The notes: a model not told the origin generated them from the letters alone. DNA of 64,000 nucleotides from CAYZJB01 sp964602985 (GCA_964602985.1 CAZRTJ010000002.1:124001-188000); one strand, 5' to 3'. Shown: positions 35,981 through 44,976, counted from the first letter of the stretch. A program made the numbers and translations.

Positions 35981-36720
35981 GACTCTGTCCATGCGTGAAG
36001 TTGCCATCCCTGCTCATCGAGGGTCGCATATGTATGGTGGTGAATCCAGTCTCCCAAATTGATATACCATTTGCCGGATTCGAAGGTTTTCATCTGTGGG
36101 ATGTGATGGTGTCCCATCAGGATGGCGTCCGTTCCGTTTTGGAATTCCCCCTGGAGCCACGGAAAGAAACTCTCGTCGCCGACGTATTTTTCGTAATAGC
36201 GGTCCCGATTCTTGCTCGCATTCGACCAGCGGTTGGCCAGTCGGACGCCGAGATCCGGGTGGAGCCATCGGTAGAGAAATCGGTTGATGGGGTGCCGCAG
36301 AATTGTCCGGACGCGTCGGTAAGACCGATCCCGCTCCGACACGCCGTCGCCGTGTATCAAAAGTACATTCCGATCCCAGAGTCGCGTACGACATTCCCTT
36401 TCGTACAGGCGAACTCCGAGTTCTGACGTGAGGAATTCATCGGCCCATGCATCGTGATTTCCGCAGATGTAATGCAACTCCACGCCCGCGTCGGCGAGAT
36501 CGTATAGCCATGCGAGACCACGCACGCATTGCTTGGGAATGACCGTCCGATAGGCAAAGTAAAAATCAAAATAGTCTCCGACGATGAATAGACTTCGCGC
36601 ACGGGCACCAATCGCGCGAACAAACGAACCAAACCGGCGAATCGTCTCGCGAGAGCCGTCCGAGTCCGACATCCCCAAATGCAGATCCGATACGAAGTAG
36701 TCCGTCTGCCGGCCGCTCAT
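35977..36720 (-). CDS. lpxH: UDP-2,3-diacylglucosamine diphosphatase-like metallophosphatase
   Basis: 247 residues. Hydrolyses UDP-2,3-diacylglucosamine to lipid X in lipid A synthesis, at the inner face of the inner membrane. Calcineurin-like metal motifs are all present: SDLHLG (11-16), GDYFDF (48-53), GNHD (87-90), IHGDG (122-126) and GHHH near the C-terminus. Length and motif spacing fit LpxH rather than LpxI or LpxG. The start overlaps the GGDEF gene stop (ATGA). It lies in an envelope operon with lnt. Confidence 0.85.
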   Translation of the reverse strand: MSGRQTDYFVSDLHLGMSDSDGSRETIRRFGSFVRAIGARARSLFIVGDYFDFYFAYRTVIPKQCVRGLAWLYDLADAGVELHYICGNHDAWADEFLTSELGVRLYERECRTRLWDRNVLLIHGDGVSERDRSYRRVRTILRHPINRFLYRWLHPDLGVRLANRWSNASKNRDRYYEKYVGDESFFPWLQGEFQNGTDAILMGHHHIPQMKTFESGKWYINLGDWIHHHTYATLDEQGWQLHAWTES

Positions 36721-37466
36721 ACTCGCTCCCGCTCGTAGGCCGCAACGCAATTGCGCCCCGCGCGTTTGGCGCGGTACATAGCGCTGTCGGCATGATCAAA
36801 CAACTCCGACGGCGATGCGGGGTGGGACGTTTGGAAAGAACAGACGCCCAGAGAGATCGTGATACGAATCTCGTGAGTCCCACACTTTGTGGTGGAGACT
36901 TCGGTGGCCGTGCGCAACGCCTCGGCGATGCCGACGCTATCGTCCAGATTGGTTTCCGGAAGCAATAGGACAAATTCCTCTCCGCCGACTCTAGCGAAAA
37001 GGTCCGCCTCTCGCACCCGGCTTTGCACCAGGGACGCCACGTTGCGCAACACATCATCCCCGCAGGCGTGACCGAATCGGTCGTTGATGATCTTGAAATG
37101 ATCGATGTCCAGCAGAAGGAGGGACAACTCCAAATTGTACCGCTCAGCGCGCGTGAACTCGCGCTCCATGACTTCCCAGTAATATCGCCGGTTGTACGCG
37201 CCGGTCAGGGAATCGCGTACCGAGAGTTCACGAAAGGCGTCTTTTTGGCGACGGATCACGTCGGCGTGGTGTCCCAGCACGAAACCGAATACCGTGAATA
37301 CCGTCATGGTGCTCATCGTCATGTACAGGTAGTACGTCAGCCGGTCGAGAAATTCCGTCATGGGCGACCCCGCGTTTCCAAAGAAATAATGAAACGACAG
37401 GGACCCCAGAGGAGCGCCAAACGACAGCACCCATCCGACCAATGCGTATCGCACGCCGAAACTCAT
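36717..37466 (-). CDS. membrane diguanylate cyclase (GGDEF)
   Basis: 249 residues. Two membrane helices (YALVGWVLSFGAPLGSL and TYYLYMTMSTMTVFTVFGFV), then a GGDEF domain with active-site GGEEF at 161-165 and an intact inhibitory RxxD site (Arg152-Asp155, five residues upstream). It makes cyclic-di-GMP from two GTP, with likely product inhibition. The start at 37466 overlaps the lnt stop (ATGA); a second ATG at 37490 inside lnt is possible. There is no sensor domain beyond the helices. Placement between lnt and lpxH suggests c-di-GMP signalling tied to envelope synthesis. Confidence 0.88.
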   Translation of the reverse strand: MSFGVRYALVGWVLSFGAPLGSLSFHYFFGNAGSPMTEFLDRLTYYLYMTMSTMTVFTVFGFVLGHHADVIRRQKDAFRELSVRDSLTGAYNRRYYWEVMEREFTRAERYNLELSLLLLDIDHFKIINDRFGHACGDDVLRNVASLVQSRVREADLFARVGGEEFVLLLPETNLDDSVGIAEALRTATEVSTTKCGTHEIRITISLGVCSFQTSHPASPSELFDHADSAMYRAKRAGRNCVAAYERERV

Positions 37467-38998
37467 GACGTGATCCTGTGTCGTGTCCATGACGCCATCA
37501 CAAGGGAGAAGGCGATGGCCAGCATCGACTGCGGGAAGACATCTCCCCAGTCGGTGTACAGCGTGTTCTGCCCTTCGCGTACCCACACCGATCCGGCAAT
37601 CACGGCTGGCAGACCATTCTCTGTTGCGTTCGTCATTCGTCCCCAAGGATCCACGAAGCAAGATACACCCGAATTGGCACAGCGCGCAATGCTGATGCGA
37701 TTTTCGATCGCCCTGTACACAGAAGCAAACGCGTGTTGCGTCGGTGCGTCGGTGCCATCGTACCAAGCGTCGTTGGTGACAATCACGAGCAATTGCGCGC
37801 CTTCCCGCACAAACCGACGAACGAGATGGGGGAAGATCGACTCGAGACAAATGACGGACGCCACGCGCACGGTATCCTCCCTTCCTCTCCGGCGGACATC
37901 AAAGACGACAGGTTCCGCACCGGGCGCATATCCAAAATCTCCAACCTCCATGGCCAAGGCGCCCAGCCAGTTCAGAAAAGACGGAACATGCTCGCCAAAC
38001 GGAACCAAATGGATTTTATCGTAAACCGCTATTCGATCAGAATGCGGATCGAGCATCATGACGGAATTGTAACTGTGGACAACGGCCCCACTGTCGGTCT
38101 GAAGAATCCGTCTGTCTGGAAATCCGGTCAGAAGGACGGTGTTTTGACGCAAGAGTTCCTCCCGCAAAGGTTGGAGTTTGCGTTGGTCGATGCGGAGACG
38201 GTTGGGGACGGCGGTTTCCGGCCAGATCAGCAGGTCGAGCTCTCGTCCGTTCAATGTCTGTGTCCATTTCATCAGTTCCCGAAAAGCGAAATCCCGGTCC
38301 AGCCATTTCACATTGGGTTCTACGTTTGGCTGTACCATTCCCACTCTCAGCGAAGAGGCCGAGTAGGTATCCGGAATGACGAGTCGTCCATGCAGGAATG
38401 GCAGAAGAATCACCGCGCCCAGCACGCTGAGTTTGCGCAGACGCTTGGAAGCGAGAAGTTGCCGCCACGACGAGAGAAGGAAGAAAGAAAGGACATTGAC
38501 ACTAACGACCCAAAACGTCACGCCAAACATACCGGTCACCGATGCATATTGAATCGCGCCGGGGAGGACGGACTGCGGCGTGGCCAGACTGTGCCAAGTG
38601 AATCCCAGCGGGCCTTGCGACTGAAGATACTCGATCCCCGTCCACACAAAGGGCGCCATCCAGAAGGAGGTCATTTGCCAACGACGATACAAACGGGACT
38701 GGACCCACGCAAACGCTCCCCAACCCAGCGCCAGATAGATCACGGAGCCGATGTACATGCTGATGGCCTGACCGGTGGTGGCTCCGGTGTTCGAGGTGAG
38801 CCAAAACATCATCGAGCCGATGGCCAGGAGTCCGGTTCCGTATCCGATCGCAAAGGAGTTGCGAAAACCGGAGCGATGAAGCGCCCAAAAAAATGGAACG
38901 AGACTGAACCAGGAGAGGAAGGGTGTCGGAAAAGGCGGAAAGCTGAAATAGTACAGCAGGACCGTCAACACGAGCAAAATGAGTGGACGCATCCTCAT
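37463..38998 (-). CDS. lnt: apolipoprotein N-acyltransferase
   Basis: 511 residues. The third step of lipoprotein maturation: adds an acyl chain to the N-terminal Cys at the periplasmic face of the inner membrane. About eight membrane helices, then a nitrilase domain with the catalytic triad Glu261 (IWPETAVP), Lys328 (YDKIHLVPFGEH) and Cys384 (SVICLES). It lies 15 bp after the speA stop; ATGs at 38998 and 38992 are near-equivalent. It serves the several lipoproteins encoded nearby. Confidence 0.94.
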   Translation of the reverse strand: MRMRPLILLVLTVLLYYFSFPPFPTPFLSWFSLVPFFWALHRSGFRNSFAIGYGTGLLAIGSMMFWLTSNTGATTGQAISMYIGSVIYLALGWGAFAWVQSRLYRRWQMTSFWMAPFVWTGIEYLQSQGPLGFTWHSLATPQSVLPGAIQYASVTGMFGVTFWVVSVNVLSFFLLSSWRQLLASKRLRKLSVLGAVILLPFLHGRLVIPDTYSASSLRVGMVQPNVEPNVKWLDRDFAFRELMKWTQTLNGRELDLLIWPETAVPNRLRIDQRKLQPLREELLRQNTVLLTGFPDRRILQTDSGAVVHSYNSVMMLDPHSDRIAVYDKIHLVPFGEHVPSFLNWLGALAMEVGDFGYAPGAEPVVFDVRRRGREDTVRVASVICLESIFPHLVRRFVREGAQLLVIVTNDAWYDGTDAPTQHAFASVYRAIENRISIARCANSGVSCFVDPWGRMTNATENGLPAVIAGSVWVREGQNTLYTDWGDVFPQSMLAIAFSLVMASWTRHRITS

Positions 38999-39013
38999 CC
39001 CTTTTCCGGACAG

Positions 39014-40942
39014 CTAGCGGCCCGCGGCTCCGTTCGGATGAAATTGCAGGTAGGTGTAATCTTTCATGCCCAGTTCGTAGAGGTCGAGGAGTTTGACTCC
39101 TTCGCTGGGTTTCAGGACACCCTCTTTGATCCGCTGATCGACAGATTTCTTGATGAGCTTGATGATTTCATTCTCATTGTATTGTACGAGTGTCAGGACC
39201 TGTGCGACATTGGATCCCGGGATCGTTTCTTCGACGTAGTAATTGTCCGGCTCTTCGTCATCCATGAAGACGTGCACTTCATTGACGCGACCGAACAGGT
39301 TATGCAGGTCGCCCATGATGTCCTGATAGGCGCCGAGTAGGAAGACGCCGAGGTAGTATGGGGATCCATTGAGGGCATGCAGTTCCAGCCGCTCCTTGAC
39401 ATCCTGCAGGTCGATGAACCTGGAGACCCTGCCGTCAGAATCGCACGTAATGTCCGCCAACGTGGCGCGTTTGGTGGGTTCTTCGTTCAGTCGATGAATG
39501 GGCACGATGGGGAACAAGTGCCCGATCGCCCAATGATCCAACAAGGACTGGAACAATGAAAAATTGCACAAGTACTGGTCGGCCAACTTCGGTTCCAACT
39601 CCCGCAGTTCTTCCGGAACGTTTTCTTGAAATCGCGTGTATTCCCGGATCGTACCGCAGATTTCCCAAAAGAGGTGCTCGACTTTGGCTTTGTCCACCAG
39701 CGTGAGATAGCCGAGGTTGAACAAGCTCTGGGCATCCTCCCGGCGCTGTACCGCATCGTGATACACTTCGAGATGATTCGTATTCTTCTTATGCAGCTGG
39801 TGTCGTAGGTCCAGCATTTCCTGAATGATATCCGGATCGTCGGGGGAGAACTCAAGTTTGCGGTTTTCGTGCTTCTTTTCAATATGACCAAAAATTTGCA
39901 GAACGAGGACCGAATGGTGGGCCACGATGGCGCGTCCGCTTTCACTCACGATATTGGGATGGGGAATTTCTTCTGAATTGCACACCTCCAGGATCGAGTA
40001 CACGACGTCGTTGGCGTACTCCTGCATCGTGTAGTTCATGCTGCTCTGGAAGCTGGTCCGGGATCCATCGTAATCCACGCCCAACCCGCCGCCGACGTCG
40101 ATGTATTGGACGCCCATGCCCATTTTGTAGGCGTTTGTGTAAATTCGTGCGGCCTCTTTCACGGCATTCTTGATCGTTCGGATGTCGGGGATCTGCGATC
40201 CGATGTGGAAGTGAATGAGCTTGAACGTGTGCGGCAAGCCATTTTCCTTTAACAGTTCCATCGCCTCGACGATATCCGGCGCAGACAATCCGAATTTCGA
40301 CTGATCTCCGCTCGATGCCTCCCACTTGCCCATTCCGCGGGTGGCCAGTTTGGCCCGAATGCCAATTGCCGGTTCGATATTCAGTTCGCGCGAGAGATGG
40401 ATGATTTGCCGTAGTTCCGACAATTTTTCGACCACGAGGATGACATTTTTTTTCAATTGCCTCCCCAACAGAGCCATCCGGATAAACTGAGCGTCCTTGT
40501 ATCCATTGGCGATGATGGGGGTTTCCTTGTCCTCGATCAAAGCCAGAGCGACATACAACTCTGGTTTGCTTCCGCATTCGATGCCGTAGGAATACGGAAT
40601 TCCCGCGTCCAAAATTTCTTCGACCGCTTCGCGGAGTTGATTGACCTTGATCGGAAAGACCCCCGTGTACCTGCCTTCGTAATTGTATTCGGCAATCGCC
40701 CGTCGGAAACTCTCGTTCAATTCCTTCACCCGACTGCGCAGGATGTCCTGAAAACGAACCACGACGGGGAGTTCGATTCCTCGTGAACGAATGTCGTTGA
40801 TGACCGTCAGCAGATCGATGGAGACATTGGGGTCCTTGGTCGGTGTGACTCCGACATTCCCCTGTTGGTTGATATGAAAATATCCACCGCCCCACTGCGT
40901 GACATTGTATGTTTTCTCACTATCTTCGACTGACCAGGCCAA
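39014..40942 (-). CDS. speA: biosynthetic arginine decarboxylase
   Basis: 642 residues. PLP enzyme that converts arginine to agmatine, the first step of polyamine synthesis. The alanine-racemase-fold lysine region GVFPIKVNQLREAVEEIL, HIGSQIPDIRTIKNAV and YIDVGGGLGVDYDGS are conserved, and the length matches the SpeA family. The start chosen is TTG (40942), 10 bases after AAGGAG; the open frame extends 15 codons further to another TTG without a ribosome site. First gene of the speA-lnt-GGDEF-lpxH transcript. Confidence 0.93.
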   Translation of the reverse strand: MAWSVEDSEKTYNVTQWGGGYFHINQQGNVGVTPTKDPNVSIDLLTVINDIRSRGIELPVVVRFQDILRSRVKELNESFRRAIAEYNYEGRYTGVFPIKVNQLREAVEEILDAGIPYSYGIECGSKPELYVALALIEDKETPIIANGYKDAQFIRMALLGRQLKKNVILVVEKLSELRQIIHLSRELNIEPAIGIRAKLATRGMGKWEASSGDQSKFGLSAPDIVEAMELLKENGLPHTFKLIHFHIGSQIPDIRTIKNAVKEAARIYTNAYKMGMGVQYIDVGGGLGVDYDGSRTSFQSSMNYTMQEYANDVVYSILEVCNSEEIPHPNIVSESGRAIVAHHSVLVLQIFGHIEKKHENRKLEFSPDDPDIIQEMLDLRHQLHKKNTNHLEVYHDAVQRREDAQSLFNLGYLTLVDKAKVEHLFWEICGTIREYTRFQENVPEELRELEPKLADQYLCNFSLFQSLLDHWAIGHLFPIVPIHRLNEEPTKRATLADITCDSDGRVSRFIDLQDVKERLELHALNGSPYYLGVFLLGAYQDIMGDLHNLFGRVNEVHVFMDDEEPDNYYVEETIPGSNVAQVLTLVQYNENEIIKLIKKSVDQRIKEGVLKPSEGVKLLDLYELGMKDYTYLQFHPNGAAGR

Positions 40943-41100
40943 TTCGTTTTGGCTCCTTTCTGAACGGATGTGATTGACGCAAAGCAAAAAAAAGTATCAA
41001 ATGAGGTGTCGAATAGCAATCAAAAATAGAGGCGAAGGGGGGCTGCCGGGTTGTTTTTCCAAGGGGTTCGGTGCGAGCGGCCTGCAATTCAAGAAAAAGA

Positions 41101-41130
41101 TTGACACTTACGATGCCAAACCAATAAATT
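41101..41130 (+). promoter_or_regulatory. putative promoter of the M23 peptidase gene
   Basis: TTGACA (41101-41106), 18-bp spacer, TAAATT (41125-41130). A GGTGAT / ATCACC inverted repeat (41149-41168) lies between it and the start codon. Confidence 0.45.
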
Positions 41131-41190
41131 ATAGAACGTTTAAAAACAGGTGATTACAAACGATCACCACAGAAAAGCAATCAGAGGCCA

Positions 41191-42126
41191 ATGAAAGATC
41201 GCCGATTTCGTCTGCTGTATTTGCCCGAGAACCAATCCGAGATGCGGGAATATTACGTCTCGCGGAACCGGCTGGTGTACTTCGGGGCGGGAGTCCTCGG
41301 TTTCATTCTTGTGATGATCACGGTCATCGGCATCACGTTTTCTTCGTATACGGGCGATGAACGGCTGTCTTCTTTGACGGCGGAAAATCAGATCCTCAAA
41401 GGGCAGGTGCGCGAAAATGACGACCGCGTTCGCGATCTCATCAAGCAGATGGACGTCATTCGGCAACGAGACAGTGAATTGCGGCTGATTAGTAATTTGC
41501 CGGACGTCGAGGACATTCTGAAAGATCCGGGGATCGGAGGGTCGGATTTGAAATTTCGTTACAATCCCGATCTTCTGTCGGCGGAATCTGAAACTGTAGT
41601 TCGGTCGAACTTGGAGAACCTGGAAAAACTGGAATCCGCGATCAAACTGGAAATGCAAAGCTATGCGGACTTGACGGAGAAGATCAATCTCCAGGCGGCC
41701 AAGATGAATTACATCCCGTCGATCTGCCCGATCAAGAAGGGCGGACGCGTCACGGACCGATTTGGTATTCGTCGGAGCTTCCGCGGGTGGAAGGCTCACA
41801 CGGGATTAGACATTGCCGCCCGGTGGGGAACTCCGGTGTATGCGACGGCCGACGGAGTCGTGGAAAGTGTGACGTGGCGCGGGGGATACGGGAAGACCAT
41901 CATTATCGATCACGGCTCAGGCGTGCGGACGCTGTATGGACATCTGTCTGCTTACAATGTGCGCAAAGGGGACAAGGTGAGTCGCAGCGAAAAAGTGGGA
42001 GAAGTGGGGAGTACAGGATTATCCACCGGGCCACACGTACACTATGAAGTGCGTGTCAACAACGTCGTGCAGAACCCGGAGCTGTACATCTTCTTCGACA
42101 TGGTCGATTACCTCGACGTGCGGTAG
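41191..42126 (+). CDS. M23 family metallopeptidase (LytM), membrane-anchored
   Basis: 311 residues. A short cytoplasmic N-terminus, one membrane helix (YFGAGVLGFILVMITVIG), a periplasmic coiled coil at about 55-170 and a LytM domain. Zinc ligands are all present: His203 and Asp207 (AHTGLDIA) and His284 (GPHVHYEV), with His251 (YGHLS) and His282 as catalytic residues, so the enzyme should be active. Predicted to cut peptidoglycan cross-bridges in growth or division. The coiled coil is as in division-associated or shape-associated LytM proteins. Confidence 0.92.
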   Translation: MKDRRFRLLYLPENQSEMREYYVSRNRLVYFGAGVLGFILVMITVIGITFSSYTGDERLSSLTAENQILKGQVRENDDRVRDLIKQMDVIRQRDSELRLISNLPDVEDILKDPGIGGSDLKFRYNPDLLSAESETVVRSNLENLEKLESAIKLEMQSYADLTEKINLQAAKMNYIPSICPIKKGGRVTDRFGIRRSFRGWKAHTGLDIAARWGTPVYATADGVVESVTWRGGYGKTIIIDHGSGVRTLYGHLSAYNVRKGDKVSRSEKVGEVGSTGLSTGPHVHYEVRVNNVVQNPELYIFFDMVDYLDVR

Positions 42127-42164
42127 CGTACCGGATCCTCTCATCCCCGACGAGAGGATTCCTG

Positions 42165-43388
42165 CTATTTTCCAACAAAGATTACCAGTTCTGACCCGAG
42201 ACGGGCCACGTCGTCGGGTATCTCATTCCACGTACGGATTTGTTCGATCGTTACGCGATATCTTTCTGCAATTCGCGTCAGATTGTCTCCCGCTTCGACA
42301 CGATGAAGCACTCTCCGGAGCGGGGGAACGAGGATCTTCAGCCGGGCTCCGAGCGGCGCCACGTCAGAAGCAAGGCCGTTCCATTTTTTGACATCTTCCA
42401 AATCGACTTCATATTGACGGGCGATCTTGAGCAGGTAATCTCCGGGGCGGACCGTATGTTCGATGGTGATCCGTCCTTGCGCCTTCGCTGTGTCTGGCTC
42501 TGCCACGGTCTCGGCAAAGGCGATTTTTCTGGATTGCGGGAGTCGGATCTCATAAGTCCCCGCGGGCAGCGAATAGTCCATGATCCAGTAATTGAGTAAT
42601 TTGAGCGTCTTGTAAGGAGTCCCCCTCGTTTGAGCCCACGAAGCCAGGTCGAGAATGGGTCCATTAACGGTATCGACCACGGTACTGTCATCATACGGCG
42701 CATACGCCGCGAGGCTGTCGTAGCCGTATCGGGAGGGATGGGTAAAGAGTTCCTTGAGAATAGCGATGTGGAAGATATAGTACCGTGTTTCCTTATTCAG
42801 AAAAGCATCGAAGTAGTTATCCACTTGTTGCTTCCTGACGACGTCATTGATGTTACCGGGGCCTGCGTTGTATGCGGCCGCGGCGAGGCACCACGACCCG
42901 TATTTGTCTTTGAGCGACGTCATCATCCGAATGGCGGCTCGGGTTGATTTTTCGACGTGAAAGCGTTCGTCCACGTGCTTGTTGACGGTCAGACCCCACG
43001 CGCGCGCTGTTTCCGGAATGAATTGCCACAGTCCGGCGGCTCCCGCGCGCGAATACGCATCCACCTTCAATGCACTCTCCGCAACCGACAGGTATTTTAG
43101 ATCTGCCGGAGCGTTCATCTCCGCCAACAAGCGGTCAAACGTTTGAAAGTACTTTCCCGATCGTTTCAGGAGCAGAAGGTTTGCGCGATCGCTGACCAGG
43201 CGCACATAGAAAATCTCTTCGAGCCGCTCTCGAACTTCGTCATCCTCAATCGGAATCCTCTCGTCGCAAAAGGAAATCGAATCCGGAAGAGTCAGAAATT
43301 TCTTTTGGGCACTCGGGGAGTCGGGAGGAATCGACTGCCATCCGAGAACGAAGATCATGAGCAGCGCAAGAACGTCGATGTTTTTCAT
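42165..43388 (-). CDS. MltD-like lytic transglycosylase with two LysM domains
   Basis: 407 residues from MKNIDVLALLMIFVLGW at 43388. Secreted or periplasmic. The SLT domain has the catalytic Glu104 (SVAESALKVDAYSRAGAAGL) and WQFIPETARAWGL and AAAAYNAGPGNI signatures. Two C-terminal LysM repeats (HTVRPGDYLLKIARQYEVDL and HRVEAGDNLTRIAERYRVTI) bind glycan. The frame extends upstream through a terminator hairpin, so the internal ATG is used. Only about 30 bp separate that terminator from the ATG, so the promoter probably overlaps the hairpin. Confidence 0.9.
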   Translation of the reverse strand: MKNIDVLALLMIFVLGWQSIPPDSPSAQKKFLTLPDSISFCDERIPIEDDEVRERLEEIFYVRLVSDRANLLLLKRSGKYFQTFDRLLAEMNAPADLKYLSVAESALKVDAYSRAGAAGLWQFIPETARAWGLTVNKHVDERFHVEKSTRAAIRMMTSLKDKYGSWCLAAAAYNAGPGNINDVVRKQQVDNYFDAFLNKETRYYIFHIAILKELFTHPSRYGYDSLAAYAPYDDSTVVDTVNGPILDLASWAQTRGTPYKTLKLLNYWIMDYSLPAGTYEIRLPQSRKIAFAETVAEPDTAKAQGRITIEHTVRPGDYLLKIARQYEVDLEDVKKWNGLASDVAPLGARLKILVPPLRRVLHRVEAGDNLTRIAERYRVTIEQIRTWNEIPDDVARLGSELVIFVGK

Positions 43389-43419
43389 GTCGATCCTGTC
43401 AAGGTGAGCCTGTCGGTGG

Positions 43420-43451
43420 AAAAAACGAAAGCAGGCATCGAAGCCTGCTTT
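43420..43451 (-). terminator. terminator of the Lys/Ala miniprotein transcript
   Basis: On the minus strand AAAGCAGGC / GCCTGCTTT with a six-base loop, then CG and a T-run (43420-43425). It lies 95 bp after the miniprotein stop codon. Confidence 0.75.
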
Positions 43452-43545
43452 CCAAAAAGCGGAGAGGGTGTGTAACGTCCTCTCATCAACCAAGTCTTAC
43501 AGTGTGTAACCCAGATGGAACAACTGCAAGATTCCTCAAGAGGAA

Positions 43546-43629
43546 TTACTTCTTCTTGGCGGCTTTTTTCTTTTTCTTCGGAGCCGCTTTTTTCTTGGCT
43601 TTCTTGGCGCCTGCTTTTTTCGCTGCCAT
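43546..43629 (-). CDS. 27-residue Lys/Ala-rich histone-H1-tail-like miniprotein
   Basis: An ATG-to-TAA frame of 28 codons. The product is MAAKKAGAKKAKKKAAPKKK followed by KKAAKKK: 16 Lys and 8 Ala in 27 residues, with one Pro and one Gly. It resembles the basic tails of bacterial H1/Hc-like proteins and should bind nucleic acid or other polyanions. Support for a real gene: AAGGAA eight bases before the ATG, a near-consensus promoter (43695-43723), and a dedicated terminator (43420-43451). Third positions mix A and G for Lys, which is not a simple homopolymer. It is too short for standard gene calling. Function is inferred from composition only. Confidence 0.7.
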   Translation of the reverse strand: MAAKKAGAKKAKKKAAPKKKKKAAKKK

Positions 43630-43671
43630 GCGAGTTTCCTTTCAACTGGTGAAACTTAAGTTAATTACGTA

Positions 43672-43687
43672 AGAGATGTACATCTCT
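43672..43687. promoter_or_regulatory. perfect 16-bp palindrome at the miniprotein transcription start
   Basis: AGAGATGTACATCTCT is fully self-complementary. On the minus strand it begins 8 bases after the -10 box, so it covers the expected +1 position. It is placed like a repressor operator and could also fold in the 5' end of the RNA. Confidence 0.6.
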
Positions 43688-43694
43688 CATTTCG

Positions 43695-43723
43695 ATTGTA
43701 ACCGATTTCATTCTGAAAGTCAA
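43695..43723 (-). promoter_or_regulatory. strong sigma-70-type promoter of the Lys/Ala miniprotein
   Basis: Minus strand TTGACT (43718-43723), 17-bp spacer, TACAAT (43695-43700). The best promoter match noticed in the window. Confidence 0.65.
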
Positions 43724-43899
43724 CAAAATTCTACAGTTACGCTTAAACCCTTCAAAACTTATCACTTAGAATTTCCGGGATTGTAAACTCTATAAAAAAC
43801 AAGATGTCTGCAAAATCACGTCTGTCAAGGGTTTTCAGCCAATCGCCGAAAATAAATTTGCGCGCGGTCGGCCGTGACAAGTGCAAGAATTTTTTTCTC

Positions 43900-44976
43900 T
43901 CAGGGATTGGTGGAATCTTTTTTCTGGAGGTCGCGACGCAGTTTGTCCAGATGTGTGCGGGCAATCAGATGTTCATCGAGCGTGCGAGAAAAGATATGTC
44001 CGCCTTCGCCGTCCGCCACCATGTAGAGAAACTCGGTCGTCGCGGGATGCAACGCGGCGAGAATGGATTCCTTACCGGGATTGTTGATGGGTCCCGGAGG
44101 CAATCCCGCAAAACGGTATGTGTTGTACGGATGATCGATCTCCAAATCTTTCGTCAGCAATCTTCGAGGCCCGTCCGGGATGATAAATTGAACGGTCGGA
44201 TCGGCCTGAAGAAGCATGTGTTTCCGAAGACGATTGTGATAGACGCTGCTGACCAGGAATCTCTCCTGATCATTTGCGGTTTCCCCTTCGATGATGCTGG
44301 CCAGAGTCACAATTTCCCGGCGGGACATGCGGAGTTGCAACGCACGCTTTTCTAATTCCGTGGTATACACCTGGTGAAATTCATGCACCATCGTTCGGAT
44401 GATGTCTTTTTCAGAGGCGCCGGGATCGAAGAAGTACGTGTTGGGCATCAGATATCCGAAGAGCGACGTGTCCGCGACGCCCACCTCTTTGGCAAAAGCG
44501 GAATCGCGAATGGCGCGAACGAATTTGATGGAGTCCAGCGGTATCTTGGCGCGCAGGGTTTGGATGACTTGTCTCAAATTCTTGCCTTCCGGGATCGTCA
44601 CCTTGACAGTCTGCGGACGACTGCTTTGAAGGATCTGCAAGATCTGATCGTTGCTGGCATTCCGTGGCAGCAGGTACTGTCCGGCTTTCAGGGTTGTTTC
44701 GCCGCCGGTGATCTTCGCGGCATAGACGAAGATCCGTGCGCTGGAGACGATTCCGCTTTCCTCCAAAATCTGGCTGATATCGTGAAGGGACGATCCTTTT
44801 GGAATCGTCACGGAAACTTTCTGATTGACCGGCACAGCCTGCAAGTCGAGATGCGGCGCGTTGTAGAGGACGATCTTATAAAAAAGGAAGAATGCAAACA
44901 GGGCGGTCCCCAGCAATCCGGAGACTACGCTCATCCACGGTTTCCAAAGGGGGGGATTGTCATGCGTCAGTTTCAA
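43900..44976 (-). CDS. mltG: endolytic murein transglycosylase
   Basis: 358 residues. Inner-membrane anchor (LLGTALFAFFLFYKIVLY), then a LysM-like region (VTIPKGSSLHDISQILEESG) and the YceG catalytic domain with Glu230 (TLASIIEGETANDQERF), ADPTVQFI and NTYRFAGLPPGPINNPG. It cuts nascent glycan strands and sets their length. It lies 45 bp after the histidine-kinase gene, the end of the dapL-folB-folK-dNK-amrS-HK-mltG run. Confidence 0.95.
   Translation of the reverse strand: MKLTHDNPPLWKPWMSVVSGLLGTALFAFFLFYKIVLYNAPHLDLQAVPVNQKVSVTIPKGSSLHDISQILEESGIVSSARIFVYAAKITGGETTLKAGQYLLPRNASNDQILQILQSSRPQTVKVTIPEGKNLRQVIQTLRAKIPLDSIKFVRAIRDSAFAKEVGVADTSLFGYLMPNTYFFDPGASEKDIIRTMVHEFHQVYTTELEKRALQLRMSRREIVTLASIIEGETANDQERFLVSSVYHNRLRKHMLLQADPTVQFIIPDGPRRLLTKDLEIDHPYNTYRFAGLPPGPINNPGKESILAALHPATTEFLYMVADGEGGHIFSRTLDEHLIARTHLDKLRRDLQKKDSTNP

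Noticed and set aside
37228..38468. Long open frames on the plus strand and in other minus frames across lnt (for example 37733-39340)
   Set aside because: They lie antisense or out of frame to lnt and speA, whose catalytic residues are all present; the shadows have no domain features.
42134..42159. Hairpin ATCCTCTC / GAGAGGAT between the M23 and MltD-like genes as a terminator
   Set aside because: Stem is short and the T-run after it is broken by C and G on both strands; too weak to call.
43752..43964. 70-codon minus frame past the end of mltG as a gene
   Set aside because: Overlaps the mltG coding end in another frame, has no ribosome site and no recognisable features.
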